DNA from: Rutidosis leptorrhynchoides
Taxonomy: Eukaryota; Streptophyta; Magnoliopsida; Asterales; Asteraceae
Reading direction: 5' to 3'
DNA length: 64,000 nt
Assembly: GCF_046630445.1 (NCBI RefSeq)
Contig: NC_092333.1
Span: forward strand, 714,852,001 to 714,916,000
The number at the start of each line of letters is the position of its first letter. Within the stretch, counting starts at the first letter, position 1. Positions 1-10,460 of this stretch are shown here, in pieces. The notes beneath the pieces are model-generated. The model was not told where the DNA came from and did not search any database. It worked only from the letters and a program-made list of their open reading frames with translations. The translations under genes were made by a program, and so were the position numbers.

Positions 1-336
1 TTAACGATATCATTAAGATTATAAGCAGTGGGCAAAACTAAAGAAAAATTACCATTTCTTCCATATTCATCATCAACATATATTGGGATAACTTCTTTCC
101 ACCCATAGAAATCGATCAAGTAGGGGAATTGGAGGGAAGATGGAGTAGGATGCGTGACCGCAAACAAAATAATTGGTACTTGTACACCATTTGCAATTTG
201 AGATATCATATGAGCTACGGTTGATGATTGTGGACCAATTATCGCCGCCACGTCTCTCTCGAGCATATGTAATGATGACAAAATGGTTCCAGCAAACTTT
301 TTTCTCAGTAACATTAACTTATAAATCTATCAGAAA
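1..336 (-). pseudogene. Glutamate receptor-like (GLR) gene fragment, N-terminal ligand-binding region
   Basis: The minus strand is open to the window edge and reads as the ANF-receptor/periplasmic-binding part of a plant GLR channel: LERDVAAIIGPQSS, then VQVP, SSLQFPY, then YGWKEV and VDDEYGRNG, in the family order. A plausible splice acceptor (TTGCAG on the minus strand, near 337-343) precedes it. Two features suggest decay. The usual stretch of about 20 residues between the FPY motif and the YGWKEV motif is missing in frame. Just inside the acceptor there is an in-frame TAG, while the expected NVT motif lies in another frame. The rest of the gene would lie to the left, outside the window. 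Homology is clear from motifs. Whether it is a dead copy or a diverged live exon cannot be decided here. Confidence 0.68.
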
Positions 337-537
337 CTGCAAGGTAATCAATGTATCGTAACATAAATCAACAATCAAACATTTACGTTTTCCACTTCTC
401 CTAATGTATTCACATTTGGCATTACTTGATTATTTATATGATTATCAAACAGTTAAAAGCTACCATACAGTAAACAATTATTGTATATATATCAACTAAT
501 TAATTGAGATGTTCAATTCCCTTTCCCTTACTCTTTC
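337..537. other. AT-rich sequence upstream of the GLR fragment
   Basis: No ORF or repeat is recognised. It would be intron or upstream sequence of the GLR fragment if that gene continued to the right. Confidence 0.4.
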
Positions 538-1262
538 CAATTAACGCGTGATGGGCAATTTCAAAATTTAACTTTATTTTCAGCCTTTTTCTTTGTTGGT
601 TCCTTATTTTTATATCGTTTAGCTACGTTGATCCCTTCATTTTACAATTACTGCGTAGGTGGTCCTCTGTGTAACTTTCGTTAAACAAATTGTTAACTCT
701 TTACACGTACATTGCATGTGAGGTAAATACGTCTTTTTACCCTTCATTCTCATCTCCATCTTCATCTTCATCTCCATCTTCTTCACTAAAACATCATAAA
801 CCCTAACTGAATTAACCCATCTACATCAAACACATCGAATAAAGTTGTTATTGCACGAGGGGTTTTCTTTTTCAAACTTTTGAAACCAAATCAAATTTAA
901 CGGACTTTCAAACTCTTGAAACCAATTAAGTATTGTTATTGTACGAGCGGTTTTTTTACGTATTTGATTTTTATAGTTTAATTAAATTAAGGTTTATGAT
1001 GTTTCAATGAAGAAGATGAAGATGTAGATGGAGATGAAAATGAAAATTAATGATGAGTATAAAAAGACATATTTACCCTCACATGGAATGCACATGTCAA
1101 TAGTTTACTAATTTCACGAAGTTAGACGAAGGGACCACCCACGTAACAATTGTTAAATGAGGGGATCATCGCAGCTAAATAATATAGAAACGAGGGACCA
1201 ACATAAAAAAATGCTGAAAATGAATTAATAAGATGAAAATGCCCATCCCCTTTTAATTACGT
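538..1262. mobile_element. Foldback / MULE-like non-autonomous DNA transposon
   Basis: Two long imperfect inverted arms of about 270 bp, about 538-815 and 985-1262, face each other. Matching landmarks include GATGGGCA, GTTGGTYCC, TTTAGCT and the GATGAAGATGGAGATG-like tracts. The spacer has no coding capacity. Sequence to about 1414 ends in a GGGACGAACGGAAAAG motif like the terminus of the MULE MITE at 2255-2525, so the original element may extend that far. No clear target duplication was found. Confidence 0.5.
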
Positions 1263-1414
1263 GACGGCACTAATAGACAAATTGACGGCCGTTTGACAGA
1301 GGAACTCTTATTGCACTTTTTTGAAAATTGTGGGATTCTAAATGCCAAAAAAAACCCGGGGGACTTTAGTTGCAAATAGTGTATAGTCAAGGGACGAACG
1401 GAAAAGAAAAAGTA

Positions 1415-1563
1415 AAACAAAAACAACTTATGAATGTAGTAATGTTTTAGTTAGATATCCATACCCATGAAAATTAGAAGATGGGAATTTAGGGGGTTAG
1501 ATCAGGTGTACAAAAGTGGGGTTGAGTGGCTTTTGAATAAAATGAAGGAATAAAATGGCGAGC
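1415..1563. other. Intergenic, nothing recognised
   Basis: AT-rich sequence with no ORF, RNA gene or repeat structure seen. Confidence 0.4.
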
Positions 1564-1674
1564 GATATATCCAACATGAAAATTACTTCATCCACCATAA
1601 AAATGCATTTGTACAGTATAAATACATAATGCACAATTTGTGGTGAATATAGTAATTTTTATGTTGGATATATC
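1564..1674. mobile_element. Short hairpin MITE
   Basis: Arms of about 42 bp (1564-1605 and 1630-1674) are near-perfect reverse complements, beginning GATATATCCAACAT and ending ATGTTGGATATATC, around a small loop. Length and structure fit a deletion-derived DNA transposon. No target duplication was confirmed, so a simple palindrome is possible. Confidence 0.5.
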
Positions 1675-2245
1675 TGTTGAATATATCAATTCCCAATGCG
1701 CATGTGTATTTTAGTGGGTTGTGTTAAAAGAACATGTGTTTTTTCGATGGCTAAATAAGCAAATAAGAATATCAAATTAATGTTAGTGGGTTATGTTAAA
1801 AGAAATGCTGTTTTTTTCTTATAGCTAGAAAAGAATACGTATAATATAATCACTTGGTTGTTGGTTGTGGTCCCTAACCATGAGTCAAATGAGAAATCGG
1901 ACCACTCAAAGAAAAATTGTAGAGTATCTATCGGTTCTCATGTTAGCATTTCTTTTCTTAAGAATTAAGAATCTTAATAATAATAAATACATAAATAAAT
2001 AATATACTATTGTTGTTACTATCCACTAAAACTCGTTAATTTGGATTATTTGAGACACAAACTTATAAGCTTACGAGAGTTTAAATTTATATTTTTCTAT
2101 AAGCTTATGCTTTTAGCCTAGTTTGATAAACTAAATGTTGACAGAAATTTTATGAAAATGTTAAAGAAACAAAGATATGTGATTTCGTTGAATGGGTGTT
2201 TTTGATTTCGCTGAAAGGGTGTTTTAAATTATGTTTTAGGCAGTT
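1675..2245. other. Intergenic, nothing recognised
   Basis: AT-rich sequence without coding or RNA features. The phrase GTGGGTTRTGTTAAAAGAA occurs twice (about 1715 and 1786), a short local duplication. Confidence 0.35.
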
Positions 2246-2534
2246 TTATGTTGTGACTTTTTTGCTCCGTTGGTCCCTGTATTATAACTCATTTTGCTAA
2301 CAGCATCTCTTGGTTATTAATTTGGCATTTAGAATCTTTTGTTTATCAAAAATTTGCAATCAGCGTCCCTCAGAGGGACGTTGATTGCAAATTTGCAATA
2401 TACCTCATTTTGCTAGCTGATTGCAAATTTTTGATAAACAAAGGATTCTAAATGCCAAATTAATAACCAAGGGACGCTGTTAGCAAAACGGGGTATAATA
2501 CAGGGACCAACGGAGCAGAAAAGTCTTATGTTGT
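2246..2534. mobile_element. Mutator-like MITE with 9-bp target duplication
   Basis: The element at 2255-2525 (271 bp) consists almost wholly of two terminal inverted repeats of about 120 bp, GACTTTTTTGCTCCGTTGG on the left and its near complement on the right. It is flanked by an exact 9-bp direct repeat TTATGTTGT (2246-2254 and 2526-2534). A 9-bp duplication with long terminal repeats is diagnostic of Mutator-like elements. No transposase is encoded, so it depends on one elsewhere. Confidence 0.82.
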
Positions 2535-3539
2535 AGCTAAAAAGGTGTCAAAACAAGTCAAATTCTCAATTGAGTGAATGTGCCACTTTCTTAATAGAAG
2601 GCGCCACATTCTCAATTGAACCAAGCCTTCTGTTGGATGCGCCATTTTCAAGGGAAATCGTCACATTCTAAGATGAAGGCGCCACATTAAAAAAATGTCT
2701 CATTTTCATGCATCGAGTTGTAACAACTCATTTTATAAATTCAAAGCATTTCGGATAGCATACACAAAGCCAGGCTCTATAAATGAATAAAGTTGTAAAT
2801 CTATAGAAGAAAGTTGTAAGCCTAAAGAATAAATGAATAAATTTTCCTTTTAAAAAAATGAATAAAGTTGTAAACCTAAAGAATATAATGTTTACGTTTT
2901 TGACCACAGAAAGAACTATAACTAAACATGCCTTGATATAAGATCATACGCGTACTAAAAGTATAATGAGTTGTTAAGGGTAGATTAATTTAAGCCCTTC
3001 TTGTTTAGACGATCAAACTCGCTACATAAGTGTATGAGTTATTAGCTTTTATGATTAAGAAGTTGATATTTGATTAGTGTTACATGGACAAACATAAAAC
3101 TGTAAAATTATGTTTAGTTAGTCATTTTGACTTCTCTTTAAAGTTCCAATAAGATTGTTATGCTTTTGGTAACTTCTCAGTCGAAAATTCTAATTGCCCG
3201 GTCACAGGGCTAAGGCCCTACTAACCTCATCGGCCGATGTTTGTCGTCTCACGATTTTTGCTTTTATATGGAGCTAAAGAAAATAACTACCAAACATATA
3301 ATTAATTTTTAGCAAGTCATGACCAAACATAAAATTGAAGTGCACTAGAGCTACAAATTCCTGTTCATCATCTGTGCAATTGCATACACAAGATAACATA
3401 TTTAAGGCAGTTTCTTAAGTTGGAAGTTACCGTTTACATGTGTCATATCCTTCTTTATCTTTATCAAGATCAATTATGAGTCCACATATTATAGGAAAAT
3501 ATAATAGCGGTAAGTAACAACCAAGACTACAAAAAACAC
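2535..3539. other. Intergenic with a weak GCGCCACATT repeat
   Basis: At about 2578-2690 the motif GCGCCACATTCTCAATTGAA and variants recur roughly every 35-70 bp, a degenerate local repeat. No coding or RNA feature is seen in the rest. Confidence 0.35.
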
Positions 3540-3790
3540 TACTCGGGGAGTACTCGATTAGGACTATTTAAGGAGTACTCGGAAACCCGAGAAGTACTGG
3601 GGGAGTACTCGGATGTTGACCACTTGACCAAGTACGACCTTGACTAAATTTGAAGAGTTTTGACCATATTGCAAGTAATCCCGAGTTTTGACCAATTTTG
3701 TGTGTAATCCCAATAGTTGGCCGAGTTTTAAACGATTTTTCGGGTAATCCCGAGTATTCTCGAGTCGCAAAAAACGAGTACTCGCCAAGT
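3540..3790. repeat. GAGTACTCG-rich dispersed repeat
   Basis: GAGTACTCG or close variants occur several times (near 3549, 3572, 3605 and 3776), mixed with repeated AATCCCGAGTATT-like and TTTTGACCA phrases. Antisense ORFs through it are low complexity and resemble no protein. It is probably a degenerate dispersed element. Confidence 0.35.
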
Positions 3791-3852
3791 AATTCTGAAA
3801 TTTGCAACAATGCTAACAATATCTGTTAAATCTATTGATTAGAAAGAATAGG

Positions 3853-4171
3853 ATAATAATCAGTGGCGATTCTAGAATTACGACTGAATGGGGTCCCGAA
3901 ATTTTTTTCAACACTAATGATATTTTAATGTTATTTTAGTAGTATTTTACCTTAAAAAATATTATAAATTCGAATGATATATGAGCTCCAAGTAGTTAAA
4001 TTTAATAGTGTACTACACAATTTAAAAGAATATCTATAGATTTGAAAAATATATGGGTCCTCCAATTAAATTGTCCTATACATTTTAACGGACATTTTCT
4101 ACTAAAAAATTTCGAACTAGCGGTGTCCCGTGATCCCACGGATTTCTATGTAAACTAGCCCTGCTAATAAT
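3853..4171. mobile_element. hAT-like MITE
   Basis: The element at 3861-4163 starts CAGTGGCGAT and ends AGCCCTG, short inverted termini of hAT type. It is bounded by ATAATAAT (3853-3860) and CTAATAAT (4164-4171), an 8-bp target duplication with one mismatch. There is no ORF inside. The AT-rich duplication could match by chance, so the class is moderately sure. Confidence 0.55.
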
Positions 4172-4236
4172 GCATCGGACATGTGGGCCCGTTAACAAGT
4201 CTCACACGAATTTAAATTGGCACACATTTGGTGTTG

Positions 4237-4594
4237 TTAGAGCACTCCTAACAGTTCCGTGTATATCCTGTCTTTCATGCTCGTGAAAAAAACACGCTAA
4301 TGGCACCATTAAGTTAATTGCTCGCCGTTTTAATTTAGTGATGCATTTCGTGAATATTTGAAACAATTGAACACGAGAAGGGGGTCAGATTGAAAGCAAA
4401 TGATTGGTCCAAATTTATGATATATAATTTTATAATAGTAATTTTAATATTAAGAAAATAGACTAGGCACATTAAGGGTATATCATGGTTAGAGTGAAAT
4501 GTCTTGAGTTAGTGATAAGAAAAAAATATTGAGGTGGCGCTGATGTGGCAATGTGTTATTTAAGACATGCGTGTCATGATTGGGAGTGCTCTTA
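4237..4594. mobile_element. PIF/Harbinger (Tourist-like) MITE
   Basis: Inverted termini GAGCACTCC (4240-4248) and GGAGTGCTC (4583-4591) are exact complements and are flanked on both sides by TTA, the 3-bp target duplication of PIF/Harbinger elements. The body is 352 bp and non-coding. Confidence 0.7.
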
Positions 4595-4690
4595 ACAAAA
4601 TACATATCTATCCATAATCCATAATAATAATTAATAATAATAATAATTAATATTAATATTAATACTTAACAATTACCAGTACTAATTAAT

Positions 4691-4691
4691 A

Positions 4692-4759
<68 letters not shown>
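4691..4759. repeat. (TAA)n microsatellite at the Copia-1 insertion site
   Basis: Nearly pure TAA repeat. Copia-1 inserted in it, and similar TAA-rich sequence resumes at 10733. Confidence 0.9.
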
Positions 4760-4761
<2 letters not shown>

Positions 4762-5031
4762 TTGTAAAGTTAGTAGTCAAATATGGATGGTAATTAGTCA
4801 AATATGGATAGTAAAATTTGTACTATATATATGTGGATAATGTAAGTTACAAATGCACATATATACACTTACTAATATATTTTCTCACATATATACTCTC
4901 TCCATTTCTTCTTTTAGAATAGAGATTCTTTCTATTTCTCTTCTTTATTCTTTGTTCATACATATTAGTAAGAAATCTTGTTGCTAAGAATAGACTACTA
5001 AATGTAGTTATAAACTCTTGAATTTATAACA
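4760..5031 (+). repeat. Copia-1 5' LTR
   Basis: TG...CA-bounded 272-bp repeat with a TATA-like CTATATATATG near 4833. The sequence just downstream (CGTTATCAGCACGAAGAGC, from 5032) sits where the primer-binding site belongs but is not the common initiator-tRNA(Met) complement. Confidence 0.93.
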
Positions 5032-6837
5032 CGTTATCAGCACGAAGAGCTTAGTGTAATCAAAGGATATCTCAAACGATCACGAGTCACTGATCAAGGT
5101 ATGAAATTATTAATAATTTTCAGACTAGAATATATCAAACTTTGGACTACTAACATTTTGAACTACTAATTTTTATTAAGTTCTTATTGTTCTTATTATA
5201 TGGTTGGCTCTGCCACCTAAATTATATATGGTCGACACTGTCGCCTAACTATCATTTATGTTTACTAACTTTTATTAACTTCGCTAACATTTATATTTAT
5301 GTTATTTAAGTTATATATGGCCGGTTATACCGCCTGAATTATATTTTCTGTAATCTAACTTTTATTAACTTCACTAACATTTATATTTATGTTAATAAGA
5401 CCTCATGATTGTACGCAACACGTCATTTGACAACACGGTACTTTATGTACGCAACACGTCATTTGACAACACGGTACCATGGGTCGAGATTAATTCCGAT
5501 CAATACGAATACGATGTGATCTTTATATGTTATATAACATTTATAATGATAAGTTCAGAAAATGAGTTACTGGAATTATAGTTTAGGGCAGGTTCAAGCA
5601 TTAACCTTTGGAGCCCATCCAGCAATAACATATTCTTCGTTAGGAGGTTTGGTTTTCTCAAACGACGGTAGAGAAAAGAGTAACTGCACACAAAAAAAAA
5701 AAAACAGCAATTATGTTTTGCGATTAAAATACATAGAAAAAGACGAAGTAAAAGTTAGTCTCGTTGAGATCGTAACGAGAGTTAGAGTTTAATGGTGTTA
5801 GCGGTGTTTGTGAAAACAAAAAAAAAAAAAAAATGACATTGTTAGAGGGTAGTGGTTTTAGATCTAAAGGAAAGAGATAAGATGGAGATGAAGTTGTTAA
5901 AAAAAAAAATGCAGAAGATGGATTTTTAGAGGGTATTCGTTTGTTTCCAAGATGCACTTGGTTTGATAATTTTGATTGGTGGTACATGGTTTAAGAAAAT
6001 GAAAAAAAAAAGTCTAAATAAATAATAAAAAAAAAAAACCAAAAGAGTATTTATGTTAGATATAACACTAATATAATGTAAATCTAAATATAGTGTACAT
6101 CCATTTTTATAATTAAAGAAACTCTACCGACAAAACATTAATCAAAATAAGTGTCCTATTTTTTTGACCATAATTTTTTCTCTTAAACCACGTGAAACAC
6201 AGAATTGAAAAAAATGGTTAAAAGCGACATAAAGGAGTATGCATAGTCAGCTTTTCTTTTAAATTTAATAAATAAATTAGTAAATAAACTCTGATCTAAA
6301 AAAAAAAATCTACAAATAAAGAAAGAGAGTGTGTTCTCTTAAAAAAAAAAATCACTTTCTTTTGTTTTGTATTTTTCCTTTTCATTGGATTCCCTAGTCA
6401 ATCATCAATTCAATGTATATATAATTAGAGCCCATTAAATAGATTTAAAATATGTCACTAGGGGACATGTAACTACTAAATACAATCGCATTAAATAGCC
6501 ACAATATGTGAATTCTTATTTATTCATGTATGAATTAAAGCAAAATCGATAAAAAAAAATTTATGAACTGTAACCATAAAAAAGTGATTATGCTTTAGTA
6601 AAAGTAGGAAAAAGAGACAAAGTTTTTTTTAGTGCAAATAATAGAGTTTAACTAATCCAACTAAAACTCCATCCAAATATATCTTTATTAGGTGTTGGTA
6701 CTCAACATTGGTCCACACCCCTCGGTTATACTAGCAGGCTTAGCTGATCTAGTTCGTTAGCCCACACAAGGGTTGAAGTTTGGATGGTCTTGTAATTTGC
6801 TTATCTTGCTGAAATACAACATCAATTAAATGGTAAA
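5032..6837 (+). pseudogene. Copia-1 leader and vanished gag region
   Basis: There is no gag reading frame left. The segment has AT-rich leader sequence, imperfect repeats of TTTATTAACTTCGCTAACAT, the shared 124-bp module (5395-5517), and long A-tracts. The 76- and 87-residue ORFs near 5562-5987 on either strand show no gag features and are probably chance. Confidence 0.6.
5395..5517 (+). repeat. Module shared with the LTRs of gypsy element A
   Basis: Two direct copies of a unit of about 36 bp, GTACGCAACACGTCATTTGA followed by CAACACGGTAC, then ACCATGGGTC and AGATTAAT. Almost the same sequence occurs in the same sense in three gypsy LTR copies at 43324, 46439 and 54877. The main differences are a C missing from each ACACCGG and a few substitutions at the edges. 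Confidence 0.85.
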
Positions 6838-6925
6838 GACCTATGTATTGCAGATAGTGGTAACATACACACTATGATCAAATCTAAGAAATATTTCATT
6901 GATTTAAATCAAATGAAGGAATTAT
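6838..6925 (+). pseudogene. Copia-1 aspartic protease remnant
   Basis: The reading LCIADSG followed by HTMIKSKKYF matches the copia protease active-site region, where D-S-G carries the catalytic aspartate. A stop follows at about 6925 and no usable frame extends upstream. It is a short relic that fixes the order of the element. Confidence 0.6.
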
Positions 6926-7129
6926 AAATACTATATCAAGTCTTGCAAACTTGATATAAGGAACGGAAAAAAAAAAAAAATTCATATTATCAAATGGTAC
7001 AAATTTTCTGATAAACAATGCTTTGTTTTCTCCCAAATCAAAGAGAAATTTGTTAAGTTTCTCTAATATATATCATAATGGATATGATTATCAATCAATA
7101 ATAACCGGAAATGAGGAATACCTATGTAG

Positions 7130-7370
7130 CGCCGAAAAGCGCATATGATGAAAAGTGCATATGATGAAAAGCACAGCGCATATGATTAAAAACGCGTATG
7201 ATGAAAAGCGCAGCGCATATGATTAAAAGCGCATATGGTGATTAATGAAAAAGCACATATTGTGATTAATGAAAAAGCACATATGGTGATTAATGAAAAA
7301 GCACATATGGTGATTAATGAAAAGCACATATGGTGATTAATAAAAAGCACATATGGTGATTAATGAAAGA
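7130..7370 (+). repeat. CATATG-containing tandem repeats inside Copia-1
   Basis: Units of about 23 bp, AAGCACATATGGTGATTAAT, repeat about six times at 7222-7370. Before them (7133-7222) lie shorter diverged units around GCGCATATGATGAAAA. The array occupies the place between protease and integrase where the GAG-pre-integrase region should be, so that region has been replaced or overgrown. Confidence 0.85.
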
Positions 7371-7387
7371 ATATTGAGAAAGAATTA

Positions 7388-8100
7388 CCAATGTTTCTTG
7401 AAAGAATTCAAGGTTATATATATGGACAAATTCATCCATCAAGTGGACCATTTTGATATTTCATGGTTCTAATAGACGCATCTAGCGGATGGTCTCATGT
7501 TTATGTGTTATCCAGCCGTGATATTGCATTTGCAAAGTTTCTTGCACAAATTATTAAATTAAGAACACGTTATTCTGATTACACCATTAAAAGGATGAGA
7601 CTTGATAATGCTAGTGAGTTAACATCTCAAGCATTTAATGATTATTATATGTCTACAGGGATTGTTGTTGAACATCCAGTTGGTCATGTGCATACACAAA
7701 ATTGTTTTTAGCTGAATCAATAGATAAACGCTTGCAGCTAATAACTAGACAATTGGTAATGAGTACAAAACTCTCAATATTTATATGGGGACATGTAAAT
7801 TTACATGATGCGACATTACTTCGCATTAAACCAAGTGCAAGTCATAAATATTCTCCGTTACCAACTTAATTTTGGTCGAGAGCCAAATATTTTCCATCTT
7901 AGAATATTTGGTTGTGGAGTATGTTTTCAAATTGCACCACCACAACGCACTAAAATGATTCCTCAAAGAAGGATGAAAATATATGTTGGATATGAAACAT
8001 CTTAAATCATAAGATATATTGAACCCATGACGGGTGATGTTTTTACAGCACGTTTTGCTGATTGTCACTTTAATGAAACATTGTTCCCTAAATTAGGGGG
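7388..8100 (+). pseudogene. Copia-1 integrase remnant
   Basis: After the tandem array the frame reads IYGQIHPSSGPF, a stop, then MVLIDASSGWSHVYVLSSRD, the start of the copia integrase catalytic core with the first catalytic D. The segment around RLDNASELTSQAFNDYY holds the second. The frame breaks at about 7711, then 7805-8005 carries the downstream part with FGREPNIFHLRIFGCG and KIYVGYETS. At least two stops and one shift separate the parts, so no enzyme can be made. Confidence 0.8.
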
Positions 8101-8639
8101 AGAAATGAAAAATAAAGAAAAGATGCTTCATGATGTGAACATCAATTAAGGTATATGGAACTCGCATAAGAATGCGAAACAAAAGTTCAAAAATGTTGCA
8201 TATGCAAGAACTTGCAAATTAATTACGTGATGCATTTAAAGATACAAAAAGAGTGACTAAATCATATATAATAACAGTAAAGCTCCAGCTCGAATTAAAA
8301 TTCCAAACGCTGGCAATAATGTCACTCTTGAGTCTTTGTCACGCATGAAATGTGGAAGATCAATTAGTTCCGAAGATAAAAATCCTCGAAAAGAAAATCA
8401 GCTGATAATGAGGTAAAATAAAGTGTTCAAGAAGAACCAAATATCAATATTCCTTCTGCAGAGGATATTGATAAATGTAAATACATAAATTGCGATAAAT
8501 TATGCAATATTATGGAACCAAAATGAAATGAAAAATCTTGATGAGATATTTTCATATAATATTACAATGACATCATGAATAAAGATGATGATCTAGAATC
8601 AAAATCTGTCATTGAATATCAAAATAAACATGATTGAGC

Positions 8640-9400
8640 TCAATGAAAAGGAGAAATACGAGCTGAATTAGAATCGCTCAATAAAAGAAAAGTTTTTCGG
8701 ATTAATCGTTATCACTTGTAAAGATGTGAAACGTATGGGATACAAATGAATTTTTATCCGAAAAAGAAATGTGCAAATGAAGTTACAAGGCAAAACTAGA
8801 CTTGTAACTCAAAATTTCCCACAAAGACCGAAAATGAATTATGAGGAAAACTTATCCTCCTGTAATGGATACAATTACTTATTAGATACTTAATCAACCT
8901 GGTAGTTACTTAAATGCATCTCATGGATGTTGTAACTACTTATCTGTATGGATCACTTGATAGTGATATACATGAATATACCTGAAGGGTTTAAGGTATC
9001 ATAAGCATCTAATGTAAAACCCAAGGGAATATATTCCATTAAATCACAAAGAATTCTAAATGGGTTTATACAAACGGGACGTATGTGGTATAACCGATTA
9101 AATGACTACTTGATAAAAAATGGTATACATATAAACTTATTTTGCACGTATGTTTTATAAAAACAATGTTCGGATATGTGATCGTAATTGTTTATGTCAA
9201 TGTTCTTAACATCATATGAACAAATAAAGAGATCTATGAAATCATTCAACTTCTAAATAATTATTTTGAAATGAAAGATCTTGAAAAAAACCAAGTATTA
9301 CCTTGGATTGCAAATTGAGCATATGCCTAATGGTTTACTCGTACATCAAACAACTTATATCGAAAAGATTTTAAAACATTTTTAAAGATAAAACCAATTG
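8640..9400 (+). pseudogene. Copia-1 reverse transcriptase remnant
   Basis: Broken frames match the copia RT: WIFIRK-like RNVQMKLQGKTRLVTQNF with QRPKMNYEE, then YSPVMD-like and MKTAYLYG-like remnants up to about 8950, and DVVTVIV-like sequence near 9180. The usual YVDD motif is not intact. Stops occur every few dozen codons. It is included to show the element once had a full pol. Confidence 0.65.
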
Positions 9401-10310
9401 GTTGTTAGATCACTCAATATTGACACTGATCCATTTCATCCCCGTGAAGATCATGAAGATATTAACGGATCAGAAGTTCCATATATTAGTGCAATTGGGG
9501 CTGTTATGTATCTTACAAATTGTACAAGACCTGACATTTCTTTTGCAGTTAATTTGTTGACAAGGTTCAACTCAGCCCTTACAAAAAGACATTGGAATGG
9601 GACAAACACATATTTTGATACCCTTGAGAAACTGCTGATTTAAAATTATTTTATTCTAACGTTTCAAAACAAGATTTGGTTGATTATGTATATGCAGGTA
9701 ATTCATCAAATCCTCATAAAGATAAATCTCAAACTCTATATGTATTCCTAAATGGAGGTACCACAAAATCATGGCATTCTTAAAACAAACACTTGTTGCA
9801 ACATCATCAAATCATGACGAAGTGATTGCATTATATGAAACTACTCGAAAATGTGTTTGGTTGAGATCAATGACACAAATCATTATTGATTCTTGTGGAC
9901 TAGAACGCTATAAAAAACTTCTCTCAAGTTCATACCCAACCATAATAGGCGCCAAAGCCATAGACGGTCTTAACGGTCATAAGTTTGATGGAAAAGAATG
10001 GTATGTTGGTAAGGCTCAGAAAAGACTACAAGGGAATAGGAATTGAAACAAGGGTTTGAGCAAACCATGAAGGAGACTGTAGACAAATCACAGGGGCTAA
10101 ACGTATACATAAAAGATTTAGATGATACAGTTTCAGATGAAAACCTCAGATTCTTCTCATATACTCAAGATCTCGTAAAAGAAAACTAGATTAAAATGAG
10201 ATACGTTCAATCAACAACTCTGCTGATCTTTATACCAAAGCACTGCCAACTGCTATTTTTAGAACACACGTTCATAATATTGTCATGAGGCATGTTCAGA
10301 AGATGTAACA
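9398..10310 (+). pseudogene. Copia-1 RT C-terminus and RNase H, interrupted by a host PABP fragment
   Basis: 9398-9640 reads the conserved copia segment YISAIGAVMYLTNCTRPDIS with FAVNLLTRF. 9771-9945 reads the RNase H part LVATSSNHDEVIALYETT and CVWLRSM. The frame then runs into non-copia sequence (9948-10150). It resumes as FFSYTQDLVKEN and then ADLFTKALPT, FRTHVHN and MRH at the C-terminus. The copia block that should hold the EDNAAC-like motif and the TKHI segment is absent, replaced by the foreign piece. Confidence 0.85.
9948..10150 (+). pseudogene. Poly(A)-binding protein (PABP) fragment captured in Copia-1
   Basis: The first frame reads AKAIDGLNGHKFDGKEWYVG then KAQKR, the end of RRM3 in plant cytoplasmic PABPs. 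After a frame change the sequence continues ELKQGFEQTMKE, DKSQGLNVYIKDLDD and SDENLR, the linker and the first strand (RNP2) of RRM4. The order and spacing are those of PABP, with one frameshift. The orientation is sense with the element. At the right junction the PABP and copia sequences share a TTCTC-like stretch, suggesting a microhomology template switch. The piece is too short to bind RNA. Confidence 0.88.
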
Positions 10311-10460
10311 ACTCAGGCGTTGCCTACTTGAGGGGGAGTCAACTCTATGCTGCACTCTTTTTCCCTTAGCTAAAGTTTTATCTCAATGGGTTTTCTTTAG
10401 CAATGTTTTTAACGAGGCAGTACTAGTTATTCTCTAATAAAATTACCATCCAAGGGGGAG

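Noticed and set aside
3180..3245. GC-richer patch as tRNA or small RNA gene
   Set aside because: No box A/B pair and no cloverleaf could be drawn by eye.
7130..7370. CRISPR-like array
   Set aside because: Units are head-to-tail without unique spacers, in plant DNA within a retroelement.
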